Origin: Carex sylvatica
Taxonomy: Eukaryota > Streptophyta > Magnoliopsida > Poales > Cyperaceae
Direction of reading: 5' to 3'
DNA length: 56,464 bases
Assembly (NCBI GenBank): GCA_964058845.1
Contig: CAXKVR010000611.1
Span: forward strand, 1 to 56,464
In this document: positions 10,886 to 23,955 of the stretch, piece after piece
How positions within the stretch are numbered: position 1 is the stretch's first letter
Layout of the letters: each line of letters begins with the position of its first letter
Notes under the pieces: model-generated
What the model saw: only the letters and a program-made list of their open reading frames with translations
What the model was told of the DNA's origin: nothing
Database searches by the model: none
Program-made: the position numbers and the translations under genes

Positions 10886-13800
10886 TTATAACTTGGATCT
10901 CTTGAGGAGTCTCAGTTTTAACTCCTCTGCAACAGCATCAATAAACTCTGTGGTGTTTAGGTACTCTTTCTGATTAACCCTGCAAATCATACAAGAGAGG
11001 ATATTCATAATGTACTAAATGGAAAACCAGTTGTTAAAGATACTAAAAATATGAATGACATCATATACATATTTATCATTTTTTTGCTTAAAATATTTTA
11101 GCACCCTTCCCAGAGATACTTAGAGAATGTACCTAATAAGTTTAATATGTACCAAGCCACTGTAATAACAAAACAACTATTTCTTTCTTTCCTTTATGAG
11201 TGAAAAGTTTATGACACTTGCTGCAATACCCTTGAATTTTTTTTTTTAAATAATTATGTAACAGAAAATTTGTCCAATGCTACAGTTTTTACATGCACTG
11301 AACTGCACCTGTGCTAAAAAAACAATAAAAAGAACATAAACAAGGATTCAAGGTATCAAAATGAACAGTCCATCATTTTATTTTCTGACTGGGTTATCTG
11401 TAACCAAAAAAGTTAGTGTGTCATGGAAAAAATATATATATATGGCATTACTTTGATCCATGGATGAGAATAGCAAGATCCTTGGTCATTTTTCCTGATT
11501 CGACCACTCCAACACAGGCCCTCTCAAGAGCTTCAGTGAAACCAAGCAATCTCGTGTTGTTATCTAGCTTTGCCCTGTATTTAAAAATTATTTTAACTCC
11601 AACCAACTTTGCATTAAGAGTTTTACTCTCAGATCTTTCAGTCTACTTTGATATTAAATATGCACAAAGAATACCTATGTGAGAGTCCTGTGGTCCATGC
11701 AAAAATAGAAGCAATGCTGTTTGTGCTGGTTTGGCCACCTTTCTGATGTACCCGAAAGTGGCGCGTGACAGTACCATGTGCAGCTTCAGATTCAATTGTT
11801 TTTCCATCAGGGCAAATCTGCAATTGACAAAAGGGAAAACAGAAAACTCAAAAAAGTACATCCAAAAATTTGCAGTACCCAAGTACTTCTGTAGTTCTTC
11901 AACATATTTAAAAAGATTACCAATTTAACCAGATTCAAATGACCTTTCAATAAAATAAATAGAATGGAATGAAGACGTACCAATACTGATGTCATTAGTC
12001 CCAAAGATCCAAAACCTGTAAAGAAGTTAGTACACTCATAAGTAACTTCTATCTTTAATCTTTTTGTCTTGGTTCAAAGTAACTACAGTTGAGAATCTAG
12101 AGATTAAGAGAATGGATCCCATTGCAAAGTATACCAAAATTATTTGAAAAAAAAAACATAGAAATTTATTTGTATTTGCAACTAACTGGTCCATCTTAAT
12201 ATATGTTAATAAAAAACATGCAAAACAGGAACCCAAAATCTAACACAATTGACTCGATTTTCATTCAATCTGTGCTCAGCAAAACAAAAATGCAAGTAGA
12301 ATTAATTGGCAAATTTGTGAATTTGTAAAGGCTTATACTTATTCATAACACTAAGCTATCAAACATCTCCAAAATGATGGGTGTCGGTTGCAAATGTAAG
12401 AAATATTGGGTGCTATATGCAGATACAAGAAAACATCAAGTGTAATTTGCAAAAGAAACCAAAATGAATTCTAAATCATATCTAGAACCTTGCGCCAAGA
12501 AATCACTCTGTACATCTCCATCATAATTCTTGCAAGCCCACACATAGCCACCATCACTTTTCAATGCATAAGCAACCATATCATCTATAAGGCGATGTTC
12601 ATACCTTAAAACAAAACAAAAAGGAGAAAAATTAAAAAGAAATATAAATCAGCCTATTTTAAAGCCTAGATGACAGATAATTATGTGATTTAGGTAACGC
12701 AAACATTGATCCAACCTTATCTGACCCTCTTAAGAATGTTCATGCAGAATGTTATGTCCAATTTAGGTCAAGCATGGGTTGGTCAGAGGTGGGGTACAGT
12801 TGCAGGCTAACAATTAAAAACTGACAAATTTATTCAGTTTCAAGCCCAAACCGGCCATTAAGTTGCCGGCCAAACAAACAACAAAAACCGGGCTTAAAAG
12901 TTTAAAAAAAAATCCTGGCCCATTGCCCACCGTAGAATTATATAAGAAATAGATATACCATATCCCCGCTGACTCATACTTGGACTTCCATTCCTTCTCA
13001 TAGACTTCTTGAAAAATGTCTTTGAACCTATTTAATCAATATATAATCGAAGAACTTCAACAATAATTGAGGAAAACAGGCACTTTACTAATCTGACTTT
13101 TTTTATCTATCTCACCTTCCATCATATTTCTTGAGAATAGTATTTTTGGTACTAAGATAGAGTGGCCATTTCTTCTGATAAGCCATGTTCATTGAAGCTT
13201 GAGCAAAAGAACGAATTGACTGGATTCGTAAAAAAGACAAGAGAAAGATGTAGGTTCAAATTATGGAAAGCCTTGGCTCAATTTTAAGAACATGTGCTAT
13301 TTCTCAATTTTTGCATCCTTGTCTACACATTACATAGTTACAATAAAAACCTAAACATATAACTGTCAATTTATTGAGATCAACAAGGTATGTTGTACTT
13401 TGACTGTTTGACAAATTTTCCGCTCCCAATAATCATACCATCTAAAAGGAAAGTAGATATTATGTTAAAGAGACAAATTACAGAATAACTCAACATCACA
13501 ACAAGGTGTTTTGAATACAAATAGTTCTTCTTTTTTTAGAACCAACTAGATATCCTGAAAATTTCTCTTTCCAGTATAAGGCCGTTTGATTGAAAATTAA
13601 TAAAGGCAATTTGGCTATGTTCTTAGTTGACCTACCAACTTCTCTTAAATGCTGGGTGTTAAATAAATAAAACAACATAAGCACAAACTGGGATGCAAAT
13701 ATTAAAATGGAAATTCAGTAAATGTTGGGTCCAACTTGCAACAAGATAATTAGGAAGTTCTGTAGTGCAAGTATAAGAAACTATCAGATTTTAATATACC

Positions 13801-16756
13801 TCATCAGTGTTGTACATAGCCAGAGCTACTCCCCCAGCTCCTGTGAAATTGAACACCTCCAGCTCCACACTCTCCTCCTTACCCTCTTTAAAAATAACAA
13901 TTAGAATTAAAAAAAGAGAAACTGAAAAGCATCCTTAATCTTGAATAAGAAAAACAAATTAACAGATCAAGAGTAATTAAAGAGATACTAAAAATATAAA
14001 TTAACTAACCAAATACTAGCTTAAGCTTGCCGGGTCCTTTAGTAACTAGATCAGTTGCTCTATATTGATCACCATATGCATGCCTTCCGATGCATATAGG
14101 TTTTTTCCAACCTAGAATTGGACAAAAAAAATAATAAAGTCATTAATCTATGTAATGCGGTGTATATTGTTTCCACTGGAGATATCAGCTGATATATTTT
14201 ATCAGCAGTTCAACATGACGAGTTTGATTGCTTCCTGAAGTTTTAATACATTCTCCAAGCAAATGATTCTGCATCATATATTGGAAACTACTATAAAGTA
14301 TGAAATGGTTTGTTTGTACCTGTGACAAGACGGGGAATATTCTTGCATACAATGGGTTCTCTGAAAACAGTTCCTGGAGGAAAATAAAAATAATTTAATA
14401 GAAAATAAAAAACATTACATTTATAATTACTCTGATTTTACAGGATGGAACAAGTCAAAATGAAATAAGGGCATCAAACCATTTAAGATATTTCGTATTG
14501 TTCCATTTGGGCTCTTCCACATGGACTTCAAGTTGAACTCCTTAACGCGAGTTTCATCTATTTTTTTACAACAATAGGGAAGTTACAAATCAGTTAAAAG
14601 AGATTAACATTTAGATTAAATTACTAGGTCCCTAAAATATTATGCAGTTTATGTTTTGGTCACCCAAACTTTGGAGATTGTACCAATGTAGCAATTTTCA
14701 CTGAAATCATGGAGCAAATCTATTGATTTCTTACATACACTATACATCATGATTTTATTGATAGATATGTTCTCAAGTGATATGTTAGTACAAGTATAGA
14801 TAAGATTTCATTCATTTTTCTTTGCCAACATATTTATTCCCTTTACTCTGGAAAGATACGGCAAGGGCAAAATTGACATGAATTGAAAGGTCTGGTGACC
14901 ATAATGGCAACTTCGGAAACCAAAATCGAGAGTGGCACTTCAGGGATCAGTTGTGTAACTCAATTTATTGTTTAACTGTAAAATATAAAATTATTTTACC
15001 TGGGGTAATTGTTGCACATTTGATTGCCACGTTATATCTGAAAAACAAGATTAGGGAATCAAGTTCCACAAAAGAAAATTTTTCTAATATATTTTTATAC
15101 GGAAAAGAGACTACTAAATTATTAGTCAAATATAAAAAGAGTACATGTTTACTATCCTTCCATTTTTCAAATCGCATCCAAGACCTTGTTGTATTTTCAA
15201 AAACAAGAAAAGTAAAATGAAAGAAAAACATTTCTCGTGAAAGCAGAAAACAATCAACTTTATTTGGGATTACTTATAAGTACCGCCCAACAATTAGAAT
15301 GCGTATCCTCTGCATTAACGCAAAAAGGAATCTTTTGAGTTAATACATATGTCCCGTTCGATCAGCTTTAAGATTTGTGCAAATTAAATCCGCACTAATA
15401 TTGAAGACCCCCTATGGTTTAGGCGGGGGCCGGACGGGCTCCGTTTACAATCGAACGGACCATATCTATTAACTCAAAAGATTCTCTTTTGTGTTAATGC
15501 AGACGATGTGGACTCCAACAATTAAAGCAATAAAGAATAGTTAGCTTTCTCCTGACTTTTACGTCTTAACTTCAACAAGTTGCTCTCAATATTAAATACA
15601 AACTCCGAACAATACATATGAAATCTCAGATAGCGTTCGGCAAAAATAAAAGAGAATAGTGATAGAGAGCTATTCCACTTTATTCCGTTCATGTTACACA
15701 ATGTGGAATAGGCCTAATACCAAATCCGGTGGAATATCTTTTATTCCAACTATAGAAAGATACACCATCCCCACCACAACCTCATGGAATATCTTTTCCA
15801 TCCGATTGGAATAGAGCAGAGTTAAATTGTAAGATTGGGGGTCTAATTGCAATATTTCTGCTTTAGTCCTTATTTTTCTATTCCATCATCATTGCTCTCT
15901 AATCCACCTAATTCCAGATGTGTTCAGTACCTTTCCACTCAATTCCACTCTGGTATTCATTTCCAACCATGCACTTAGTTATTAGAAATAGGGGCAAATT
16001 TGTCAGCATCTAAGAATATAGTTTTTCAATCATATTAGCTCAATGCTATTTGCAAATATATCAAAAAAGTTGGTATCTGAATAAGTATGACAGATATAGG
16101 TTGTTATCTGCGAATAGCTGAAAATGATACATGCAACATTGCAAAATTTACCAACAGAAGCAAAAAATAGAAATAAATTTGATGTCTTACTTAAGTGTAG
16201 CATGTGCACTTTCTATTGTAACTCGATCATCAGTAGCATCCCGGTTGGGGAGACTCAAGTCAAAGTATTTTATATCCAATTCTAAGAACGGAAATATAAG
16301 CTGAAATGCCCACAAGAAATATCAAAATTATTTTTAAAAAAATATATAAACGCTTGTTATGATATGACCTTTCTTTTGCTTTGGATACATAACATTACAT
16401 CAAAATTCAACAATAAATAATTAGATGAGTAAAAGTTATAGAAAATTCCTCACCTTATCTTTAATCTCTTTCCAAATTACACGGGTCATTTCATCCCCTG
16501 TGTGAATAAACATAAAAAAAAAAAAACACATATAAAATTAAATTAAAATTGCAAAACTGAAGTTTGCTTTTTAACATCATTATTTTCCATTAATTGAGAT
16601 ACATGGCCTGGTTATCAGAGTAAAAAGTACCAATTAAATGATAAATTGCTTAGGTAGGTATTCAACCAATCTAAGAGAAGCGAGAGGACACGTGGAGGTA
16701 CACTCACCGTCCATCTCGACGATCGGATTCACCACCTTGATCTTCTCGAACGCCAT
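10886..16756 (-). CDS. ICDH: NADP-dependent isocitrate dehydrogenase, probably peroxisomal (C-terminal SKL)
   Basis: Fifteen exons on the minus strand: 16756..16708, 16497..16454, 16300..16191, 15037..15000, 14557..14480, 14373..14320, 14111..14010, 13885..13800, 13219..13116, 13027..12959, 12604..12489, 12015..11981, 11817..11675, 11574..11452, 10979..10886. Every junction is GT..AG and the phases agree, giving exactly 414 residues, the length of plant cytosolic-type enzymes. It converts isocitrate and NADP to 2-oxoglutarate, CO2 and NADPH. Landmarks: start [25 protein letters not shown] substrate loop; [10 protein letters not shown] with the substrate-binding Arg; [13 protein letters not shown]; family signature NYDGDVQSD followed by GFGSLGLM; and AAHGTVTRH with HQKG for NADP binding. 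There is no N-terminal transit peptide, and the last residues are LLKRSKL, a canonical type 1 peroxisomal signal, so a peroxisomal location is inferred. Intron 3 carries a small transposon at 15297-15514. Confidence 0.95.
15297..15514. mobile_element. Mutator-like MITE in intron 3 of the ICDH gene
   Basis: A 218-bp element with inverted ends of about 65 bp (shared blocks CTGCATTAACxCAAAA, CTTTTGAGTTAATA and CGTTCGAT) is flanked by the same 10 bp, CCAACAATTA, at 15287-15296 and 15515-15524. A 9-10-bp duplication is typical of the Mutator superfamily. No coding sequence. Confidence 0.75.
15640..15965. mobile_element. Possible degenerate TIR element in ICDH intron 3
   Basis: The stretch has repeated ATTCCA/TGGAAT blocks in opposite orientations, for example GAGCTATTCCACTTTATTCC near 15667 and AATTCCACTCTGG near 15940, as in several plant MITE families. 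The ends are not clear, so the boundaries are approximate. Confidence 0.3.
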
Positions 16757-17780
16757 CGCTTTGGGGAGAGAGACGGAGAGAGAGGCGACGAGAAGAGAGC
16801 CTCGGCGCGTCAATTTAAAGGACGGAGGGGCCGCGCAGGAACAGCGCAGGACAAAGCCCATGGTTTTCTCATAATTATCAGAATTGCCGTTGTTTGACTC
16901 TAACGGGACGAGCTTAATCAGATTCCGTGTGGCTGTTACTAAAGAATCATATCATGTAGCGTTTTACTGTCATGAGAATTATGATCTTGTTAATCACAAA
17001 TATGCCAATATTTTGAAAATACTCTAGTATAAATTGTTATAAAATGTGGAGCTTATACTGATGTGGCGACGTTGTTAACATGGTACTTGTAAAAAAATGT
17101 CATTTAAGTTATAAAAATATATAATGTTGTTAATAAGTTATTAATATCGTGCATGTGTGTTGTAACGAAATATATTACAAGATAACAAACAAATTATCAT
17201 AGAAATAACATATTTTAATTCAAAAAATAGATCAATGAGAAGGATAATTATTAAACAATGTCCACTGATATTAGATTGGAACAGTATTGTAAGATAGCAG
17301 ATATGTTTAAAATTTAGTATTTCACATAAAATAAGTTAGAGGACTATTAATTCAAACGTATTTCAAGACAAATAAGTTGGAGGACTTTTAACTGGATAGG
17401 AAATTCATACCGGAATTAAATTTCAAAATTCTAAAAGTGGATATTAGAAATGATATTTGGTATTAATGATTTTTTCTAAAACATTAAGTTATCAGTCCGG
17501 TTTTCAATCTTTTTTTATCTGTTTGATGATGGTTTATAAAAGAAAATGGTGCCACAGAGGATCCAAATCAAGTAACTTTGGACGTCGGCTCTGGCGCTCT
17601 GCTATACAAAATTAGTAAATTAGAAACAGTTTGGAGAACAGATTAAGATAATGATGGCTGAAATGTCATTGTTGAGTGTTGACTCACTGGCAGCATGACT
17701 ACCTTTTTTTTTTCTTTTTTTTTTATCATTTTTGAGTGAAGTTTGCAACGTCACTGCTGAATTCATATCAATCAAGTCAC
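16757..17780. other. ICDH promoter side and gene-free DNA
   Basis: 16757 to about 16870 is GC-rich and should be the ICDH leader/promoter (minus strand; TTTAAAT at about 16814). From there to 17780 the DNA is AT-rich without recognisable genes. Confidence 0.5.
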
Positions 17781-17782
17781 CC

Positions 17783-17850
17783 TACGTAACAGAATATTTC
17801 TGTTTAATTGCAGACCGTTCGATCAGAATTTGCACGAATATCAAAGAAAC
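17783..17850. mobile_element. Partial copy of the GTAACAGA MITE family
   Basis: GTAACAGAATATTTCTGTTT followed by GACCGTTCGATCAGAATTTGCACGAA resembles one terminus of the elements at 6398 and 23956. No matching second end was found. Confidence 0.4.
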
Positions 17851-17874
17851 ACATAATTAATTAATTACACAAGG

Positions 17875-18385
17875 AAAGATACTAAGGAAATTTTTTATCC
17901 TTAGAAATTAAGAAAAATGAAAAGATAGAAACAGAAAGAGTACATTGTATTTTTAATTGGTAGAAAGATTGGTAAGATTTTTATTGATTTTAAAAATTAA
18001 AAAGTTTAAAATGGTAGGAATTATACCAATTCAATTTTTTTTTAATCTAATGCATAGATAGAGATAATTCTTATATTAAATTTTTAGTAAAATGTAACAA
18101 AAAATCTAAAAATAGATTAAATGTTTCTATTATATATAGATTTCAAGATACTCTATCTATTTATGTAAATTATTTTTATATTATTTTAGAAAAACTTTAA
18201 AGGAAAAAAATACAAACTGTTTTGGATTGGTAGAATTTCTGCCTATTAAAATTTTTTATTTTTAAGATCAGTAGAAATTCTACCCGTCTTTCTACCAATC
18301 AAAAATATAATATACTATTTTTATTTCTCTATCTTGCTTTATTTTAATTTCTACAAATAAATTTTTTGCAAATACTAGCTCATCT
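17875..18385. mobile_element. TIR element (MITE), about 500 bp
   Basis: Long imperfect inverted ends: left GATACTAAGGAAATTTTTTA..TTAGAAATTA..GATAGA and, read from the right, TAGTATTTGCAAAAAATTTA..TAGAAATTA..GATAGAG; inner parts share ATTGGTAGAAAGA. Boundaries are approximate. AT-rich, no coding sequence. Confidence 0.5.
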
Positions 18386-19572
18386 CTTTGTTTTTTGAAA
18401 CATTGACAGTGGCTATCAAGTGTATTTTTTATTAATTAAAATGTAAAATATATTCATTATTCTATATCCATTATTCTACATCCAAAATATCATTCAAACT
18501 ACATCAACATCTAAAAAACATCTACATCTAATAACACAAACAACTAAAACAACAAAAGAAATAAAGCATATCCTTTAGTGGTAGATACCGATAACCTTCA
18601 GTATTGGCTGACTAGCGACCAAAGGAAATGAGACATCTTTTTTTTTTCTTTTCTTTTTTCCTATTTGGGTTGCGGGTGGAGAAGGCAGGGTCCCGCAGTG
18701 GTGGGAGTGCAAAGAGAGAGGAGAGCCGATGACTAGGGCTACTGCCGCCAACTGTCCTTAGTTCTTTCAACAATGGCGAAGGAAGAGAAGGTGCCGATAG
18801 ACAAGAGAGATGATGACTAGAGCTATTATCGTCAACTTTCTCTTCTTCCGACAGATAGGTGCTGGGGTAGAGGGCAGGAACGAGTAGCGCTTGCTAGCGG
18901 TTAGGATTTTTTGAAGAAAAAGCGGGGTGGACGAGAGTGAAAAATGGCGGAGGAGGGAATGGAGAAGACAGAGAAGAAGAGGAGACTTGCTGGCAAAGAG
19001 ATGAGAGAAAGGAGATGGACAGAACTGAGAAAGCTAGCGGCGCGAGATGAAAGGAAGGAGATGACAAATGCAGCTAGAAATATTAACTCATCTCCCTGAT
19101 TTCTGGCTTGTGACGCCAAAAGACTTGAATGACATGTTGAATTTTCAAATTGATGTCTGTGATGCTTGCTTATATTTTCTGATTGTATGATATAACTACT
19201 GGAAAATACAAGTGTTAACCAAACCTTCGGCGTTTCTATCACATTGCTAGCTAATTCTATATTCTCAAAATCCAAGAATTGTGTTTGGTTCCTATATAAT
19301 TTTCATCTATCCGAATATGAATTTCTATTTGTTTTTATTGGTATCTTCTAATTTACCATTCCAATCTTCAGCTTTCTAGAACGAACCAATCGAAAGAAAA
19401 ATAAAACATTTGCAAATAGTGTCTCATACAGCTTTTCTAATAAAATATTGTCGTTACTTAACATTTTGTTAGGTCCGAGTCATCTTCCGAAATGTTAACA
19501 ATGTTAATTTTACATTTGTGTTGATTACTGAATGGAAATAATGTTTATTTATGAATTTAATTTACAGTTCAG
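18386..19572. other. Gene-free region with a GC/purine-rich island
   Basis: Between 18650 and 19080 the composition changes to purine-rich and GC-richer, with an imperfect internal duplication (GATGACTAGGGCTACT near 18728 and GATGACTAGAGCTATT near 18811). A 124-codon minus-strand frame (18901-19275) crosses it but is Ser/Leu-rich with no family resemblance. It may be the interior of an old transposon. Confidence 0.35.
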
Positions 19573-19915
19573 TCAGAGGTGAATCCACATATAATAAGAG
19601 GGGGAGGGGGTTTTCGACTGATTTTACTTCTCTTTTTTAAAAAATTTTTTTGCCCCCCCCCTCTAAATTTATGATTTATAATTTGAGTTAAATTTAAGGT
19701 TATAATTAAAATAAATTTCTTGAATTATGATTGATAATTAGAACTATAAGTTATAACGTTACAAATTATAAGTTAGAGTATTACAAATTATAAGTTAGAG
19801 CATTATAAAATATAAGTTAAAACATTATTTTTTATCGAGTTCTCAATTATTTAATGGGTTTAAACCCGATTGCTATTTGTTTGCCCTCCTGACAAAAATT
19901 CTGAATTCACCCTTA
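19573..19915. mobile_element. Possible decayed hAT-like element
   Basis: The left end CAGAGGTGAATCCAC and, read from the right, CTAAGGGTGAATTCAG resemble the CAGNGGCGGATCC ends of a plant hAT MITE type also seen at 49368. Inside are G and C runs and repeated TTATAAGTTAGAG units. No convincing target duplication. Confidence 0.35.
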
Positions 19916-20054
19916 GATCTAGTAGAAGAAAATTATGTGAAAAAAAAAAAGTCAGTCCAGGCTGATTCATGTAAAAGAAAAAAAAATGCAGTTTGATTTG
20001 TTACACTGTTAAGAAAAATCGTTGATTCGCCAGGAGAAAAAATAGGTTTGCTAC

Positions 20055-20454
20055 TAGAGATCTAAATACATACCGTGTCGTGATCAAGTCAGATTTATAC
20101 ATGTCGTGCTATGACCACATTTGAAAGGATGGTCATGATATGTGAATGATCACAAGACGTTAGTCACGCTGTGACCATATGTGACGTGATGTGTCCAAAC
20201 ATGATCGGTCATGTTAACTTTTTTTTTTACATAATTTATATTAGTTTATTCAAGATTCATCATTCGATCAAAGATCTAACGGTCATAATTACACGTGACC
20301 ATGTGTTGTGATGTGACTAAATATTTCACGTGATGTACCGTGTTGTGTCAAATTTTTAAAAGATGGTCACATCATGAGATACGTGAGTCATAGCACGTGA
20401 CCAACACACGTGACATGTCGTATCTGATCATACCGTGATTTTTTTATATCCCTA
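20055..20454. mobile_element. hAT-like non-autonomous element, 400 bp
   Basis: Ends are TAGAGATCTAAATA on the left and, from the right, TAGGGATATAAAAA. They are flanked by near-identical 8-bp sequences, TTTGCTAC and TTTACTAC. An 8-bp duplication with TAGGG ends is typical of hAT MITEs. The interior is rich in CACGTGA and CATGTGAC-type words in both orientations. No coding sequence. Confidence 0.6.
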
Positions 20455-22006
20455 TTTACTACCCCACTACGATTCATCGTGAGAAAACAAATTATACTCT
20501 TATCAATATTTCATATCTATTACGAGAATCAGTTTTTGATCTAGCAACAAAGATAATACTATCCTTATCGGAAATCGTAGGTTCGAAAACTAAACAGACA
20601 ATTATTTATAAATATTAAATAAATTAGATAAATTGATCTCCAATCATTACTCAAAACAAATATTTTAAACGACCGAAATCACGGATCCGACGCACACAAA
20701 CCACCCACCCACCCCCCGATCGTAAGAAACAAATTTCAAATTTGTTGGTGGAAATGTTCATGTAATAATTTCTTATGCAATTAAAATAATAATGCAGAAA
20801 ATGGGAAGTGCAGACTGCAGACAGTCACTTTGGGCCAATTAAAAATCAGTGTGGTGAAGTTGTCTCTTTCTATGCAGATTTCAAATTAAGAAATAAATCA
20901 CAAAATATCATACCGTCCTTCTGTATATCAGATTTTTCTAGTTTAAAATGAGAAAATTTTGAATTTGATTGTGAGGTATCATTAGTCCGAACTATGAATT
21001 AATATTTTTATTTATAAAATCTAAATAGTTAATTTAAACCATTCAATATATTCTTCATATAAAAATACACTTGCAGTCAAATTTCACAATTTTCACAATT
21101 TTTTACTATTTTTTAAATATGTAGAAAATCACTTTATCTAAGGATATTAGACCATTCAAAATTACTGATTTTCTATCCATCTAAAAAATATAAAATTCAG
21201 TCTGCAAGTATATTTTTATATAGATATTATATTGAACGGTTCAGATTGATTTTGAACTTTAAAGAAATATTAATTTATAGTATGTACCAATTCATAATAT
21301 AAATACTAGCATATCCTCTCTCATAAGAAAGAATTATTTTTTATCTGACTAAATCTGTATTTTATCTGAAAATTTGATCATAGGATATCCCAAAATCTGC
21401 ATGAGGATTTAGTGGAATATTTTGAGAAATATGACTCAGAATTCATTTAATTTACCAACCAAGCACTCCAAATTCTAGAAATATATATTTTTAAAATAGC
21501 TACCCTACCCAAGTAGGATTATTGTCTCCTTTTCTTTTCTTTTTTCTTGAAAGCCAAAATCATGAGTTTATAGGATGCGTGAATAATTACGTGTAATTAG
21601 AACCGTCCGATCAAAATTCAGATCAATCCAGATCGAGTGAAATGCGCAGATTTTCTTTAATAATTTAATATCCGTGACAAAACAAATATGACGGTCCGGA
21701 TCTACGCTAGGTGATATGAGTTCCAGCTTTATTTGATTTTCTATGCTCATTTCAAAAACCATATCATGTTTCCCCACATACAAGCTCGTATAAAACTGCT
21801 ACACGAGAAGATGCACTATTTTCGTAGCAGAAAACAAAAAAAAAATCTTTTGACTGAACGCCTACGTAAATCAATAAATGCAGCTCACCCGGAAACGGAT
21901 CAAACGGCTGAGATGTGGTCCTGTTGTCCAGTGCAATTGATCTAACGGGTTCGATTTCGGATAAGTATTCTCACATGTACCGTAAAAGATTTACCACACT
22001 TTACGG
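20455..22006. other. Gene-free AT-rich region
   Basis: No exon was recognised. Part of 21590-21720 (ACCGTCCGATCAAAATTCAGATC and GACGGTCCGGATC in opposite orientations) resembles the interior of the MITE family at 6398 and 23956 and may be an eroded copy. Confidence 0.4.
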
Positions 22007-22996
22007 AATTTATTTCATAAACAATAATTAATAAATCAAAAATTATGAAACCAATATGATTATTTTTTTTTTTGAAAAATCATAAGGACCGAACGGTCTG
22101 TTCGGTCTCTAAAATTCTCTTTTTTTCAGACCAAATGGACCATTCGGTCTCAAGTTTTTTTTTTTTCCATCTACGGCCACAGAAGATCCCTTCTTGCATT
22201 TTTTCGCTCGGTCTCCCTGTTTATTTAATTTGTTTAACCCGATTCCTCTTCTCCCTTTTCTGCGTCGCACTTCTCCATTTTTTTCTTCCTTCATTCTTCC
22301 TCTTACTTTCTTCCTCATTTAATTTTTTTTTTTTGAACTCTCAAAGCTTATGTAATTTCTATTATAATTACATAGGTTTGTATAATTTTAAAATGAGAAC
22401 AAGAAGAGCTTCAGATCTACAAGTTTCGTTAGGTATGTATTTAATTCTTTTATTTTTTAGAAGAAGAAATCAATTATCTATTGAAGGAAGGAGGAAGATG
22501 GATATTTATATTAAAAAAAAAAAACATGAAGACCGAATCCCTAATTCGATCTCCAATTAAAATTGTCGGGCCAATAATAACACTTATTCAGTCAAACTAC
22601 TAATAATTATTTCTTTAGAAAAATAAAAAGTTTACTTTATATTTACGTTGAAATTATTTATTCAGTCAAAAAAAAATTGAATGAGGAAGAAAGTAAGAGG
22701 AAGAATGAAGGAAGAAAAAAATAAGGGAAGTGCGACGCAGAAAAGGGAGAAGAGGAGTCGGGTTAAAAAAATTAAATAAATAGGAAGACCGAGCGAAAAA
22801 AAACACAAGAAGGGATCTTCTGTGGCTGCAGATGAAAAAAAAAAACCTTGAGACCGAATGGTCCGTCCGGTCTGAAAAAAGAAAATTTTAGAGACCGAAC
22901 GGACTGTTCGGTCCTTATGATTTTTCAAAAAAAAAAAAGTAATCATATTGGTTTCCTAATTTTTGATTTATTAATTATGGTTTATGAAAAAAATTC
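22007..22996. mobile_element. Foldback (long inverted repeat) element with Mutator-like target duplication
   Basis: Arms of about 330 bp (22007-22334 and 22668-22996) are near-perfect inverted copies around a 333-nt loop. Both arms hold the CGGTCT/AGACCG words (for example GACCGAACGG) and a CT-rich stretch ending CTTCCTCATTTAATT. The 10 bp CACTTTACGG stands on both sides (21997-22006 and 22997-23006), as expected of a Mutator-type insertion. Frames that cross it are not protein-like. A transcript through it would fold into a long hairpin. Confidence 0.75.
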
Positions 22997-23006
22997 CACT
23001 TTACGG

Positions 23007-23955
23007 TTTGAGATTTAGTCTAGCATACAACTAGGGTGTTCTTAAGCTCACCAAAGTGTTTAGTGAGCTTAACTTCAAAATTCATCAAATTGGATTTAAA
23101 TGATGAATCCGAACTGTTGAAATCCGTCTATTTTACGAGTGATGTGTCTAGATGTGAAAATTTTAAACATTCGAATTAATTTAATATAAAATCAATCGGT
23201 AAAATTAGAAGGTTAATAAATTAATTTTAGTGCATTCATTTTAGTGCTTTGAGATTCTTGAATAAAAATTATCTGCTTTGAGATTTGTGTTTAGAAAAAT
23301 TTAGACAGTTGAATTTTGAATTTTAGGGTCCTGAAATCTCCAAGAATTTCAGCAGATTTGATTCCGTATGAATCCACTAATTGTAAAATATTATATTTTC
23401 AGGTACCTGAGAGAATACGGTTTCCTCTATTTCGTCCATTTCCAATCCGTGACACGTGTACATATGTTATAGTCTGGAAAATTTGGAAAATTTTCTCGTG
23501 GTCCAGTGCACAGAAATCTTATTTCAGTTGTGATCCGCTGTGTAATTTCTCGTGCAAACTTACGTTGCATTTCTAAACCTAAGCCATTCACGCACAGTGA
23601 CAAATGAATTATTTGAGTTCAATTCAACAAGATCAAATATTTGTGATTTGGAAATAATTCAGTCTCACAGATGAGCAACAAAAAAACAAAAAATAAAAAA
23701 TAAAAAACATAGATTTTAAGAAAAGTTTGTGTTTTATTCGCAAATAATTCGTAATTCGCATTTTTTTATAAATAATTCGGTCAACCGAATAATTATCCGT
23801 TCAGTTCAGAAATATCAAAAAGATATTTTATTTGCGAATAAAACACAAAATATTGTTTTGTTACTATGATTTGACGTCGAATATCAGAATATGACTCGCC
23901 GCACAAAAAATCACACAGAAAACGTAGCGCAGAAAAACATACCAAACGGAACTAG
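23007..23955. other. Gene-free region with a small inverted repeat
   Basis: No gene was seen. TGTTTTATTCGCAAATA near 23732 and TTTGCGAATAAAACA near 23830 form an inverted pair around a copy of AATTCGGTCAACCGAATAATT; this may be a tiny MITE. Confidence 0.4.

Noticed and set aside
18901..19275. A 124-codon minus-strand frame
   Set aside because: Ser/Leu-rich, lies in a purine-rich island where stops are rare on one strand, no ATG context or splice partners, no family resemblance.
22072..22560. A 162-codon plus-strand frame
   Set aside because: Runs through one arm and the loop of a foldback element; Phe/Ser/Leu runs come from T-rich DNA.
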